The notes under the pieces are model-generated. The model did not search any database, had not been told where the DNA came from, and saw only the letters and a list, made by a program, of their open reading frames with translations. A program made the position numbers and the translations under genes. DNA of 64,000 bases from Geothrix sp. (lineage in GTDB: Bacteria > Acidobacteriota > Holophagae > Holophagales > Holophagaceae): positions 62,001-126,000 of the forward strand of contig JAUXSE010000016.1 in NCBI GenBank assembly GCA_030681515.1, read 5' to 3'. Numbering within the stretch: the first letter of the stretch is position 1; each line of letters begins with the position of its first letter. Positions 43,643 to 52,231 of this stretch are shown one piece after another.

Positions 43643-44400
43643 AGGCCCAGGTATTTCGTCTGGAGACTGAACAGGATCCGGCGATCCTGGTCATCCATCT
43701 CGACGGATTCCGTAGGGTGGTAGTGCAGGTGGAAGGCCCGCAGGGCGGCGGCAGGATCCTTCAGTGGATAGCCGAGGGTCTTCATGGCCATCCAGGGATC
43801 GAACCCCGTGGGCGGGTCCGCCAGGGTGTCCTCGGGCCAGAGGCCGAATCCACGCTCCGCCAGCAGCTTCCAGGGGAAGTGGCCACTGGGATCCTGTTTG
43901 CGGGTCGGATCCACATCGGCATGCCCAAGGATCTGGGTGGGGGAAATGTTGAACCGCCGGGTCAGGTCTTCGAGGAGCATGAGCAGCGCGTCAATCTGGG
44001 CCTGGGCGAAGGGTTCGAACCCGTTGTTGTCGAGCTCGATGCCGATGGAGATGGCGTTGATGTCCCGATAGGGCCCCCAGGCGCCACCGCCCGCGTGGTA
44101 GGCGCGATGATCGTCCGATACCAGCTGGGCGAGACGGCCATCCCGGCCGATCAGGTAGTGGGAGCTCACCGGCCCACCGCTGTTCTGGGTCTGCAGGATC
44201 CTGAGGGCCGCCTCGAAGGACGCCTCGGCCGTATGGTGGATGATCACCATCTGGGGACGGCGGGCATTGTAGTTGGGTGACGGCATCCATTCCGCGAGGC
44301 CGTTCCGTGGGGGATGGCAGGCCGTGGCCGCCAGCAGCAGGGCGATGCCCAGGGCCCATCGGCTCAGGACCGGCCGGGGGTGGCGGGGTTCCGGGGCCAT
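43549..44400 (-). CDS. N-acetylmuramoyl-L-alanine amidase (AmiD-like), lipoprotein
   Basis: The 283-residue product has a lipobox LAATAC within the first 28 residues and an Amidase_2 domain: [15 protein letters not shown] (first zinc His), [16 protein letters not shown], an RAYHAGGG loop, [30 protein letters not shown] (second zinc His), then a peptidoglycan-binding-like C-terminal helix region (LQTKYLGL near the end). It cleaves the bond between MurNAc and L-Ala. It lies two bases after lysA and is the last gene of a four-gene minus-strand unit. The C-terminal part overlaps pcm. Confidence 0.92.
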   Translation of the reverse strand: MAPEPRHPRPVLSRWALGIALLLAATACHPPRNGLAEWMPSPNYNARRPQMVIIHHTAEASFEAALRILQTQNSGGPVSSHYLIGRDGRLAQLVSDDHRAYHAGGGAWGPYRDINAISIGIELDNNGFEPFAQAQIDALLMLLEDLTRRFNISPTQILGHADVDPTRKQDPSGHFPWKLLAERGFGLWPEDTLADPPTGFDPWMAMKTLGYPLKDPAAALRAFHLHYHPTESVEMDDQDRRILFSLQTKYLGLHFPLGAVTIGTNRTGSTACLSRPPGVFRSR

Positions 44401-44402
44401 GG

Positions 44403-45779
44403 CTACCGGCCTGGGGCAGGAGCCGGTCCGGCGCTCCGGAAGAGATCCGGGAGGCTGCCGCGGCGGCGGATGACGCGGGCGGCATCGCCGTCCACCATCA
44501 GTTCAGCGGGGAGGGGGCGGGCGTTGTACTCGCTGGACATGGAGAATCCGTAGGCGCCGGCATCGAGGATCACCAGCAGATCGCCGGCCTGGGCCCTGGG
44601 CAGCAGGCGCCCCTCGGCCAGGATGTCCCCGGTTTCGCAGACGTCGCCGGCGATATCCACCTTGAGCGGATCCTTGGTTCTGCCGAGCACGCGCACGCGG
44701 TGGTAGGCCTGGTACATGGCGGGGCGCATGAGGGTATTGAACCCGGCGTCCACGTTCACGAAGGTCTTCAGCGGGGTCTCCTTGACCGTATTCACGCGAA
44801 CCACGAGGAAGCCTGCGCCGCCCACGAAGAAACGCCCCGGCTCCAGCCAGAGGGCCGGCTCATAGCCTGCCGCCGCGACCCCTTCCTTCCAGACCGGTTC
44901 AAGGGCCCTGGCGAGATCCTCGGGCGACATGACGATCTGTCCATCCTGGTAGGGGATGCCCAGCCCGCCGCCCAGATCCAGGAAGTCCAGCCGGAGCCCA
45001 AGCTTTTCCTTGAGATCTTTGACGAGCCCCATCATCTTGCGGGCCGTCAGCAGGTAGCCCTCGGTCTCGGTGATCTGGGATCCGATGTGGCAGTGGGCGC
45101 CCTCGACGCGGACCTCGGGCATGGCCAGGGCTCTTTCGTAGGCCCTGAACGCGATTCCCCCCTGGAGATGGAGGCCGAACTTCGATTCGGCGATGCCGGT
45201 ATTGATCTGGTGGATGGTGTGGGGATCCACGCCGGGATTGATGCGGAAGGAAATGTGCGCCAGCTTCTTCTGCCGGCGGGCCTCGGCCTGGATCTGATCC
45301 AGTTCGTCGAGGGAATCCACGTTCAGCATGGTGCCCAGTTCGATGGATCGCCGGATCTCTTCCGGGCCCTTGGAGGACGAAGTGAACATGATCTCGGGGC
45401 CTGTGTACCCCACCCTCAGCGCCGTTTCGATCTCCCCTCGGGACACGACCTCGGCTCCCAGCCCTTCGGCTTTGAGCAGTCCAATGACGGCGGGGTTGGT
45501 GTTGGCCTTCAGGGCGTACAGGATCCGCAGCTTGGGGAAGCGCGGCGCGAAGGCGGACCGGAGGGCGGCCACCTGGCCTCGGATGTGGGCCTGATCATAG
45601 ACGTAGAGTGGCGTCCCATGGGCGTCGGCCAGGCGCTGGAAGGCCGCGGCCACGCCAGGCTCCCCCGCGCGATCCGCGCGGGCGGCCATCAGCGCTTCGT
45701 GGAGCGTGGGTTTGGCGGCCTGGGCCTGGAGGATCGGGGCCAGCAGAAGCAGGGCGAAACTGAGGCGGCGGATGGGCAC
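44403..45779 (-). CDS. Diaminopimelate decarboxylase-like enzyme with a signal peptide
   Basis: GTG 45779 has GGAG six bases upstream and gives 458 residues opening with a clear signal peptide (MPIRRLSFALLLLAPILQAQA); ATG 45809 adds ten residues and has a poor ribosome site. The fold-III PLP enzyme core shows the Schiff-base lysine in YALKANTNP (Lys91), GAHCHIGSQI, DLGGGLGIPY and the catalytic cysteine in DVCETGDIL, all as in LysA. LysA makes lysine from meso-DAP. Export is unusual, because LysA is normally cytoplasmic. The setting suggests attack on DAP released from murein; another basic amino acid is possible. Confidence 0.88.
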   Translation of the reverse strand: MPIRRLSFALLLLAPILQAQAAKPTLHEALMAARADRAGEPGVAAAFQRLADAHGTPLYVYDQAHIRGQVAALRSAFAPRFPKLRILYALKANTNPAVIGLLKAEGLGAEVVSRGEIETALRVGYTGPEIMFTSSSKGPEEIRRSIELGTMLNVDSLDELDQIQAEARRQKKLAHISFRINPGVDPHTIHQINTGIAESKFGLHLQGGIAFRAYERALAMPEVRVEGAHCHIGSQITETEGYLLTARKMMGLVKDLKEKLGLRLDFLDLGGGLGIPYQDGQIVMSPEDLARALEPVWKEGVAAAGYEPALWLEPGRFFVGGAGFLVVRVNTVKETPLKTFVNVDAGFNTLMRPAMYQAYHRVRVLGRTKDPLKVDIAGDVCETGDILAEGRLLPRAQAGDLLVILDAGAYGFSMSSEYNARPLPAELMVDGDAARVIRRRGSLPDLFRSAGPAPAPGR

Positions 45780-45848
45780 AGGGAGCTCCGGTCGGGATGG
45801 GGAATGCATCCAGGATAGGGTGGGACGGGGGGGCTGTCCCGCAACGGT

Positions 45849-47285
45849 TCAGCGGCCCAGTGGACGGATCTCGGCGGGCAGCTTCCAGGCCCCTCGGGCC
45901 GCGTCGAGCAGGGGCTCGGGAACCTGGACGAGCACGGGATTCTGGGCGGGATCCATCCATCGCAGAAGGGTGAGCAGATCCTCGGTGGCCAGGGCGGTGC
46001 AGCCCGCGGTGCCCCTTCCGGGCGGCGGGGCCACGTGGAGGAAGATGCAGCTTCCCGCGGCCTTGCGGGGGCGCAGATCGTTGTAGTGGATCACGACGAG
46101 GTAGCGGTAGTGGTCCGTGTCGAGGCGCAGATGCTCGGCGGAACGCCAGGTCACGGGCGCCTTCGGGGAATCCAGCCTGAGGATGCGCCCGTAATCGGCG
46201 TGGCCGGGATCATCCACGCAGCGATCAAGCTCCGTGGACATGCGGTAGGGGAACCGCACGCCTTCCGGAGCGGCGGGCGCGTAGCCCCACATATCCCCGA
46301 AGGTCAGGATGCCCGCGGGAGAACGGCCGTCCCCCTCGCGTTTCATGGGGCCGGGCGCCGGCGGGAAGGGGGCCCCATCATCATTCCGCCAGGCCATGCC
46401 GGCCTGTCCGACCCATACGGAAAGGGGGGTGCCCACGGGCACGAGGGTTCCCGCGCGCCGTTCGAACCGCTGCAGGTGTCCCTGCGATCCGTTCCAGCCG
46501 GGCGTGGTGACCAGCAGGATCTGTCCGGATCGGGCCAGATCGGCGGATCTGTCGCGGATGGATTCGAAGGGCAGGTTCATGATCGCGTAATCGGGGCTGG
46601 AGGCATGGTCGAAGTGCCACCACTCCTCCTTCAGCACCTTGAAGCCTTCGGCTTCCATGGCGGACCGGAGCAGATCCCGGTGCCGCCGCGCCTCCGCGTC
46701 ACCGCCCGTGTAGCCGGCGTGGGATCGAGTGGACATCTCGTCGTACTCGCTGGGCATGGTGGCCGGAGCCCCATTCGCGAGGTGGATCAGATCCAGATCC
46801 ACGGCACAGCCCCGGTTGTGCACGGAGCCCTTGGCGGGATCCGCGACATAGTCCCGGTTCACGGGGGCCGTGGCCTCCCAGAAGACCTTGGTGACCCACC
46901 AGGGCCGGTAGGCATCGAGGATGCGCAGCGCATAGCCCGACCGCTGGAGGGCGCGGTTCACCCGCGCCAGAGCTTCGGCCACGGGACGCTGAAGGAAGGC
47001 CTTGGCCTCCCCATAGACCGGGGTGTGAAGGAAGTTGTCCCTGGTCGCATAGCGGAGGTCGAGCCGGATCGTCGGATCGAGCGTGGGGACTTCCACCAGG
47101 TCCGGCGCGCGGCGGGTCCTGGGGAAAACGGGCGGGACGGCCACCTGAGCCTCGGCGATCAACTGCTCCAGGGGGCGATCCGGACTACTCTGCGCGGGGG
47201 CGCTAGGGGCCTGGGAGGCCAAGGCCGTCGCAACCAACAGGAAGATGAGCTTGAGGACAGGGTTCGGCATGGAGATCAGTCCCAT
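45849..47285 (-). CDS. D-Ala-D-Ala dipeptidase (VanX-like) fused to a YkuD-like L,D-transpeptidase domain
   Basis: The start overlaps the alr stop (TGATG); 478 residues with a signal peptide (LKLIFLLVATALASQA). The M15D dipeptidase part (about 60-260) has RILDAYRPWW, the zinc motif SVHNRGCAVD (SxHxxGxAxD) and EWWHFDH. The C-terminal part (about 265-478) has the YkuD features SPAGILTFGDMWG, YLVVIHYND, and GSCIFLHxxxxPGRGTAGCTAL with the catalytic cysteine. It should release D-Ala from D-Ala-D-Ala and cut or form L,D bonds. I know of no common protein with this domain order, so the fusion is notable. Confidence 0.87.
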   Translation of the reverse strand: MGLISMPNPVLKLIFLLVATALASQAPSAPAQSSPDRPLEQLIAEAQVAVPPVFPRTRRAPDLVEVPTLDPTIRLDLRYATRDNFLHTPVYGEAKAFLQRPVAEALARVNRALQRSGYALRILDAYRPWWVTKVFWEATAPVNRDYVADPAKGSVHNRGCAVDLDLIHLANGAPATMPSEYDEMSTRSHAGYTGGDAEARRHRDLLRSAMEAEGFKVLKEEWWHFDHASSPDYAIMNLPFESIRDRSADLARSGQILLVTTPGWNGSQGHLQRFERRAGTLVPVGTPLSVWVGQAGMAWRNDDGAPFPPAPGPMKREGDGRSPAGILTFGDMWGYAPAAPEGVRFPYRMSTELDRCVDDPGHADYGRILRLDSPKAPVTWRSAEHLRLDTDHYRYLVVIHYNDLRPRKAAGSCIFLHVAPPPGRGTAGCTALATEDLLTLLRWMDPAQNPVLVQVPEPLLDAARGAWKLPAEIRPLGR

Positions 47286-48430
47286 CAGGTGGGGTCGCGG
47301 AGAACCCGCCGGTTCAGGGCGCAGGTCACTTCGTAGGGAATCGTGGAAAGCAGCCGGGCGGTAGCCTGGACGGAATGAGGATCCTCTGGATTCCGGCTCA
47401 GCAGGGTCATGCGGTCGCCGGGGCGGATGCTGATGGCCTCCGGAAGAACCACCGTCAGCATGTCCATGGAGACCTGGCCCACCACGGGGTAGGTGCGGCC
47501 CTTGAAGCCCGCCTGGGCGCGATTGGAAAGGGCGCGGGGGTAGCCATCGGCGTATCCACAGTTCAGCGTCACGAGCTTCACCGGGTGGGGCGCGACATAG
47601 GTGCTTCCGTACCCCACGGTGCTGCCGGCGGGGATGCGCACGGCCCGCATGACCTCGGCCGTGAGTTCGAGGATCGGTTTCAGGCCGGCCTCCCGGGCCT
47701 CTTCGACTTCTGACAGGCCGTAGAGGGCGATGCCACAACGGGCGTGGGTATCGCCTTCCACGAAGCCGCGGAGGCAGCCGGCGCTGTTGGCGTGGTGCGC
47801 CATGGGAACCGCGATGCCCGCATCCCGGAGCTGGGCGAGGGCGCCCTGGAACCTCTTCCGCTGGAGGTGGGCGCACCGGGCATCGGGCGCTTCCGAGGCC
47901 GAGAAGTGGCCCATGACGCCGCGGATCCGGGGCTGGAGGGCGCGGATCCCATCGAGGCAGGCCCCCAAATCGTCGAGCAGAATGCCCGACCTGCCCATGC
48001 CCGTATCCAGCTTGAGGTGCAGGCCGACGGGATGTTCCGGCACCAGCGGGGCCAATTCGAGGAGGTGATCCGCGGAGACCACCGTGAGGTCGAGGTGGTT
48101 CGCCGAAGCCACGGGGAGCGACTCGGGACGGATGCTTCCGAGCACGAGGATGGGGGAAAGGATGCCCCCGCGCCGGAGGTCGAGGGCCTCCGGCAGGGTG
48201 GCCACGCAGAAACCCTCGATGCCCGCCGACTCCAGGGCCCGCGCGACAGGAACCGCGCCGTGGCCGTAGGCATCCGCCTTCACGACCGCGAGCAGGCCCA
48301 GCTCGCGGGAAACGCGCCTCAGGCCGGCGAGATTCCGGGCCAGCTGCCCGAGATCCACATGGGCCGTCAGGGTGCGCCCTTCCTGGAGGGAACAGGCTGT
48401 CGCGGCCTCAGTGGCGTTGTCGGGGGACAT
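47285..48430 (-). CDS. alr: Alanine racemase
   Basis: The 381-residue product has the PLP lysine motif AVVKADAYGHGA (Lys51), LHLKLDTGMGRSGI, MAHHANSAG and the second-domain catalytic tyrosine region STVGYGSTYVAP, and VSMDMLTV. It interconverts L- and D-Ala; here it likely turns D-Ala from murein stems into L-Ala, besides feeding wall synthesis. It is first of a four-gene unit (alr, VanX-YkuD, DAP decarboxylase, amidase) and divergent from the NlpC/P60 gene across 98 bp. Confidence 0.95.
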   Translation of the reverse strand: MSPDNATEAATACSLQEGRTLTAHVDLGQLARNLAGLRRVSRELGLLAVVKADAYGHGAVPVARALESAGIEGFCVATLPEALDLRRGGILSPILVLGSIRPESLPVASANHLDLTVVSADHLLELAPLVPEHPVGLHLKLDTGMGRSGILLDDLGACLDGIRALQPRIRGVMGHFSASEAPDARCAHLQRKRFQGALAQLRDAGIAVPMAHHANSAGCLRGFVEGDTHARCGIALYGLSEVEEAREAGLKPILELTAEVMRAVRIPAGSTVGYGSTYVAPHPVKLVTLNCGYADGYPRALSNRAQAGFKGRTYPVVGQVSMDMLTVVLPEAISIRPGDRMTLLSRNPEDPHSVQATARLLSTIPYEVTCALNRRVLRDPT

Positions 48431-48528
48431 GACGCAAGGGTAGCGGAATCTTTCTGGGGGCGATTCGGCAATTCGGATCTGCGAAGATGAAATGGATCTC
48501 CACCCGGATCCATGCGTGAGGTTTCCCC

Positions 48529-49422
48529 ATGAGCGCTGCTCGCGTCCGTGGCCTGCTGGCCAGCCTGCTGATGGCACTCTCCTGTTCGCCGGGATGGGCC
48601 AAGGATCCGGTGGCTCACGTGGTCATCAAGCCCGTCATCAACTTCCATTCGGGTCCCCGGGAGGACAGCGACGTGGTTTCCCAGGCCGTGCTTGGCGCCA
48701 GGCTGGTGGAAGTGGATCGCAAGGATGGCTGGGTCCGGGTGAAGGGGGATGACGGCTATCCCGGCTGGGCCCGGATTTCCACCCTCCGGACACTGAACCA
48801 TCCAGAGATCTATCCGGCCTCCCTGGAACCCGGCAAGGTGGTGGAAGCGGACGCCCTCGGCGCGAACCTCTACTTCGAACCCGATGTGACCAGGCGCGCC
48901 CCGGTGATGACCATTCCCCATGGCGTGCGCCTCGAACGGGTCAACGGCGGGAAGGATACCCCGCGCTGGATCGAAGTGAGGCTTCCCGACCGGCGCGTGG
49001 CGTGGATCCAGAGTGGCGATGTGCGCACGGACCTCAAGCCGCTCGGCATCGAGGCCTCGCTCGGCCTGGCCAGGCGGTTCCTGGGGATCACCTACACCTG
49101 GGGCGGCAACTCCACCTTCGGATTCGATTGCTCCGGGTTCACCCAGACGATCCTCCGGAGCCGGGGGGCGGTCATGCCCAGAGATGCCAATATCCAGGCG
49201 GCCTGGCCTGGACTGGCCACCGTGGGGGATGGCGCGGATCTCCAACCCGGCGATCTGCTGTTCTTCGGCAAGGACACGGATCACATCACCCACACGGGGA
49301 TGTATCTCGGCAAGGGCTCCTTCATCCACGACACACCCAGGGACCGCCCTGGCGTCCAGGTTTCAGATCTGGGAGATCCCTACTGGTCCAAGCTCCTGGT
49401 GGCGATGCGGAGGCTGAAATGA
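48529..49422 (+). CDS. Secreted SH3-NlpC/P60 endopeptidase
   Basis: The 297-residue product has a signal peptide (MSAARVRGLLASLLMALSCSPGWA), two bacterial SH3-like domains (about 28-90 and 100-170) and an NlpC/P60 catalytic domain with Cys201 (FGFDCSGF) and His255 (HTGMYLG), and third residue His267. Such enzymes, like YkfC, cleave gamma-D-Glu-DAP or L-Ala-D-Glu-containing peptides from murein. It overlaps the epimerase gene by four bases (ATGA), matching the ykfC-ykfB pairing in Bacillus. Confidence 0.93.
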   Translation: MSAARVRGLLASLLMALSCSPGWAKDPVAHVVIKPVINFHSGPREDSDVVSQAVLGARLVEVDRKDGWVRVKGDDGYPGWARISTLRTLNHPEIYPASLEPGKVVEADALGANLYFEPDVTRRAPVMTIPHGVRLERVNGGKDTPRWIEVRLPDRRVAWIQSGDVRTDLKPLGIEASLGLARRFLGITYTWGGNSTFGFDCSGFTQTILRSRGAVMPRDANIQAAWPGLATVGDGADLQPGDLLFFGKDTDHITHTGMYLGKGSFIHDTPRDRPGVQVSDLGDPYWSKLLVAMRRLK

Positions 49423-50564
49423 AGCGACGGGAGCTCTTCCAGGCACTGGCCGCGGCCACGGCAGGGGCCACGCTCCTCGGCCGGGACGCATTCGACCAGC
49501 CGGACCCCGGGGCTGGAAGACGAGGGGCAGGCACCACCTTCTCGACCCAGGTCCGGCGGCTGGAACTGCGGCATACCTGGACCACCACCATGTCCTCCAG
49601 TGCCTACCGGGACACGCTGCACGCGCAGTACCGCCGGGACGGGATCACGGGATACGGCGAGGGCGCGGGCATCGTCCGCTATCAGCAGAGCGCCCTGGGC
49701 GGGCAGAAGGCCCTGGAGGCGGTGCAGTCGCTGATCACCTCCGCCGATCCCTGGTGCTTCGAGAAGCTGCTGGCCGGACTGGACCGCCGTCTTCCGGGCC
49801 AGCGGGCCGCCCTGGCGGCCGTGGACCTGGCCCTCATGGACTGGATGGGCAAGCGGCTCGGTGTGCCCATCTACCGCCATTTCGGCCTGGATCCCGCGGA
49901 TACCCCCATCACCACCATGTCCATCGGCATGGATACGCCGGAAGTGACGCGCCAGAAGGTGCGGGAGGCCGAGGCCTTCCCTTTCCTCAAGATCAAAGTC
50001 GGTCTGGCTTCGGACGAGGCCACCCTTGATGCGGTGCGCAGCGTCACGAAGAAACCGCTGCGGGTGGACGCCAATGAAGGCTGGACCAGCAAGGAAGAGG
50101 CCGTCCGGAAGATCAACTGGCTGGAATCGCAGGGAGTGCAGCTCATCGAGCAACCCCTGCCGGCCCACCTGATCGAGGAAGCGCGTTGGGTCCGCAGCCG
50201 CGTTCACATCCCCATCTTTGCCGACGAGGCCTGCCATTCCGCCGATGAGATTCCGAAGCTGCGCGAAGCCTTCGACGGCATCGTCATCAAGCTGGACAAG
50301 GCGGGCGGCCTGATTGAAGCGTACCGCCAGATCACCGTGGCCAAGGCCCTGGGCATGAAGACCATGATCGGATGCATGGTGTCCAGCTCCTGCACCATCA
50401 CGGCCGCCGCGCACCTGTCGCCCCTGGTGGATTACGCCGATCTGGACGGCCACCTGCTGATCGCCAACGATCCCTTCATGGGCGTGACCGTCGAGAAGGG
50501 CAAGCTCATGCTTTCGGACGCCCCAGGCCTTGGGATCCGCCCTGCGCCTGGCGCGAAGGGCTGA
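49419..50564 (+). CDS. L-Ala-D/L-Glu epimerase (dipeptide epimerase), Tat-exported
   Basis: The 381-residue product starts MKRRELFQALAAATAGATLLG, a twin-arginine-like signal. The enolase-superfamily barrel carries KIK (Lys191, Lys193), metal ligands Asp217 (RVDANEGW), Glu244 (LIEQPL) and Asp269 (FADEAC), and the second-half lysine in VIKLDK (Lys291/294), as in YcjG/YkfB. It converts L-Ala-D-Glu into L-Ala-L-Glu so that common dipeptidases can split it. The E. coli enzyme is cytoplasmic; an exported one fits periplasmic processing. Confidence 0.93.
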   Translation: MKRRELFQALAAATAGATLLGRDAFDQPDPGAGRRGAGTTFSTQVRRLELRHTWTTTMSSSAYRDTLHAQYRRDGITGYGEGAGIVRYQQSALGGQKALEAVQSLITSADPWCFEKLLAGLDRRLPGQRAALAAVDLALMDWMGKRLGVPIYRHFGLDPADTPITTMSIGMDTPEVTRQKVREAEAFPFLKIKVGLASDEATLDAVRSVTKKPLRVDANEGWTSKEEAVRKINWLESQGVQLIEQPLPAHLIEEARWVRSRVHIPIFADEACHSADEIPKLREAFDGIVIKLDKAGGLIEAYRQITVAKALGMKTMIGCMVSSSCTITAAAHLSPLVDYADLDGHLLIANDPFMGVTVEKGKLMLSDAPGLGIRPAPGAKG

Positions 50565-50598
50565 TCCCGGGAACCTCCACAACGGCAGGGGAGTGCGC

Positions 50599-51741
50599 AT
50601 GATCCTGAAAACGATCCTGAATGGCCTGAAAACCATGGGCATCTGCCTGGCCATGGGCCTTGCGCTTCCGGCCCAGCCACTGGAACGGTACCTGGACCCG
50701 CCGCGACCGGCCCCGGACGGAATCCGCCTCGTCGTCTTCAACCCCACGGTCTACAACATCCGGTGCCTGGCGACGTTGCGGAGCAAGGGGATCCTTGATG
50801 TCCCCGGACTGACGGTCGTCGGCGTCTACCATGTCAAGCAGACGGAGAACTTCGAGGCTTCCCGAAAATTCATCGGCGACAACAGCCTCGGCTGGTTCAA
50901 GCTGCACGCCGTCTCCGCCGAGATCAGCGAGCCCGTCCTTTTCAAGAAGAACGCCTGCACGCCCGAATTCGAGGCCATCGTCGGAAAGGCTGACGGCGTC
51001 ATTTTCTTCGGTGGCTCGGATATTCCACCGTCCATCTTCGGCCAGAAGACGGATCTCCTTTCGGAGGTCGAGGATCCTTTCCGGAACTACCTCGAGCTCT
51101 CCGCGATCTTCCATCTGCTGGGGGGATCCCAGGACGCTGCCAGCCAGGCGCTCCTCGCGTCACGCCCGGGGTTTCCAGTGCTGGGGATCTGCCTCGGCTT
51201 CCAGAGCCTGAACGTGGGAACCGGTGGCACGCTCATCCAGGACATCTGGACCGGGATCTACCGGAAATTCAATGTGGAGGACGTGATCGCCCTGGGCCCC
51301 GAACAGTGGCACAACAATCCGTACCGGCGCCTGTTCCCCCTGGACAAGCTCATGGGCTACAACTTCCATTCCCTCCAGCTGAAGGGCCGAGGCAAGTTCA
51401 CGAAAGACATGGGCTTCAAGGCCGCGGATCATCCGCGGGTGCTCAGTTCCCATCACCAGGCCCTCGGAAGGCTGGGCAGCGGATGGGCCATCAGCGCCAC
51501 CTCCCGGGACGGGAAGGTGGTGGAGGCCATCGAGCACACGCGCTTCCCCCATGTCCTCGGCGTCCAGTTCCATCCCGAGCACCAGCTCCTATGGGATGTC
51601 GAACCTCGCTTCCGGCAGAAGCCGGAAGACCTACCCACCAGCTACCACGCCATCCTCGCGGGAACGCCGCCCAGCCTGGAATTCAACAAGGCGATCTGGA
51701 AGTGGTTCGGCGAAAAGCTCCAAGCCTCACCTGGGCGGTGA
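50599..51741 (+). CDS. Class I glutamine amidotransferase-like peptidase C26 (gamma-glutamyl hydrolase type)
   Basis: ATG 50599 has GGGGAG six bases upstream; 380 residues with a hydrophobic N-terminal segment (LKTMGICLAMGLALPA) that may be a signal peptide. The triad residues are in VLGICLGFQSLN (Cys) and LGVQFHPEHQ (His, Glu), with VIFFGGSDIPPS before, as in PuuD-like gamma-glutamyl hydrolases. It follows the epimerase in a three-gene plus-strand unit, so a role on gamma-D-Glu linked murein peptides is suggested. An unusual insert lies near residues 105-185. The 3' end meets the racemase remnant. Confidence 0.87.
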   Translation: MILKTILNGLKTMGICLAMGLALPAQPLERYLDPPRPAPDGIRLVVFNPTVYNIRCLATLRSKGILDVPGLTVVGVYHVKQTENFEASRKFIGDNSLGWFKLHAVSAEISEPVLFKKNACTPEFEAIVGKADGVIFFGGSDIPPSIFGQKTDLLSEVEDPFRNYLELSAIFHLLGGSQDAASQALLASRPGFPVLGICLGFQSLNVGTGGTLIQDIWTGIYRKFNVEDVIALGPEQWHNNPYRRLFPLDKLMGYNFHSLQLKGRGKFTKDMGFKAADHPRVLSSHHQALGRLGSGWAISATSRDGKVVEAIEHTRFPHVLGVQFHPEHQLLWDVEPRFRQKPEDLPTSYHAILAGTPPSLEFNKAIWKWFGEKLQASPGR

Positions 51742-52173
51742 GACGGCCACCGTGGCACTGCCGGTCTTGTACCAGCGCGGCTGGGTGTGGGGCCGAGGCG
51801 CCTCCTCCGTGATCGGGGCGCCGTAGCGGGAGGCGAGCTGCCTCGGGTACACCATGCTCCTGACGGTGGCCGGGGTCGCCAGGATGGCGAAGGTCGCGGA
51901 TGCTTTCCGTGACAGGGATAGGTCCAGCAGTCGCCTGGCCTCGTCCGTGGAGGCATCAATGATGGATACGACCGGTCTGCTTTGGCCCGGATAGGCCTGG
52001 TCAACGGCGTGGCGGATGCGCTCGTACTGGGTCGAGGCCGTGTTGCAGGCGATGAAGACCATATCCGCCCCCTGCGCGAAGGCCTTCAGGACGCCGGCAC
52101 TGCCCCGGCAAGGGCCCTGCGCCGGAATTTCAAAAGGGATCCCCCGCCTGATACTCGCGCTTGTTCCATCCAT
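51727..52173 (-). pseudogene. Truncated aspartate/glutamate racemase (MurI-like) remnant
   Basis: The 148-residue frame contains the first catalytic-cysteine motif of glutamate racemase (MVFIACNTASTQYERI) and the following VVSIIDASTDEARRLL and FAILATPATVRSMVYPRQL segments. The N-terminal DSGxGG part and the second-cysteine GCTHYP part are missing, leaving about half of the normal 260 residues. It converges on the amidotransferase gene with a 15-bp overlap, and its original 3' half seems lost there. It may be inactive; a ribosome site (GGGAGG) is still present. Confidence 0.7.
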
Positions 52174-52231
52174 CGCATATGCCCCTCCCTGATTCAGCCT
52201 CTCCGCTGGAAACCTCGATGCAACGGCAGCG

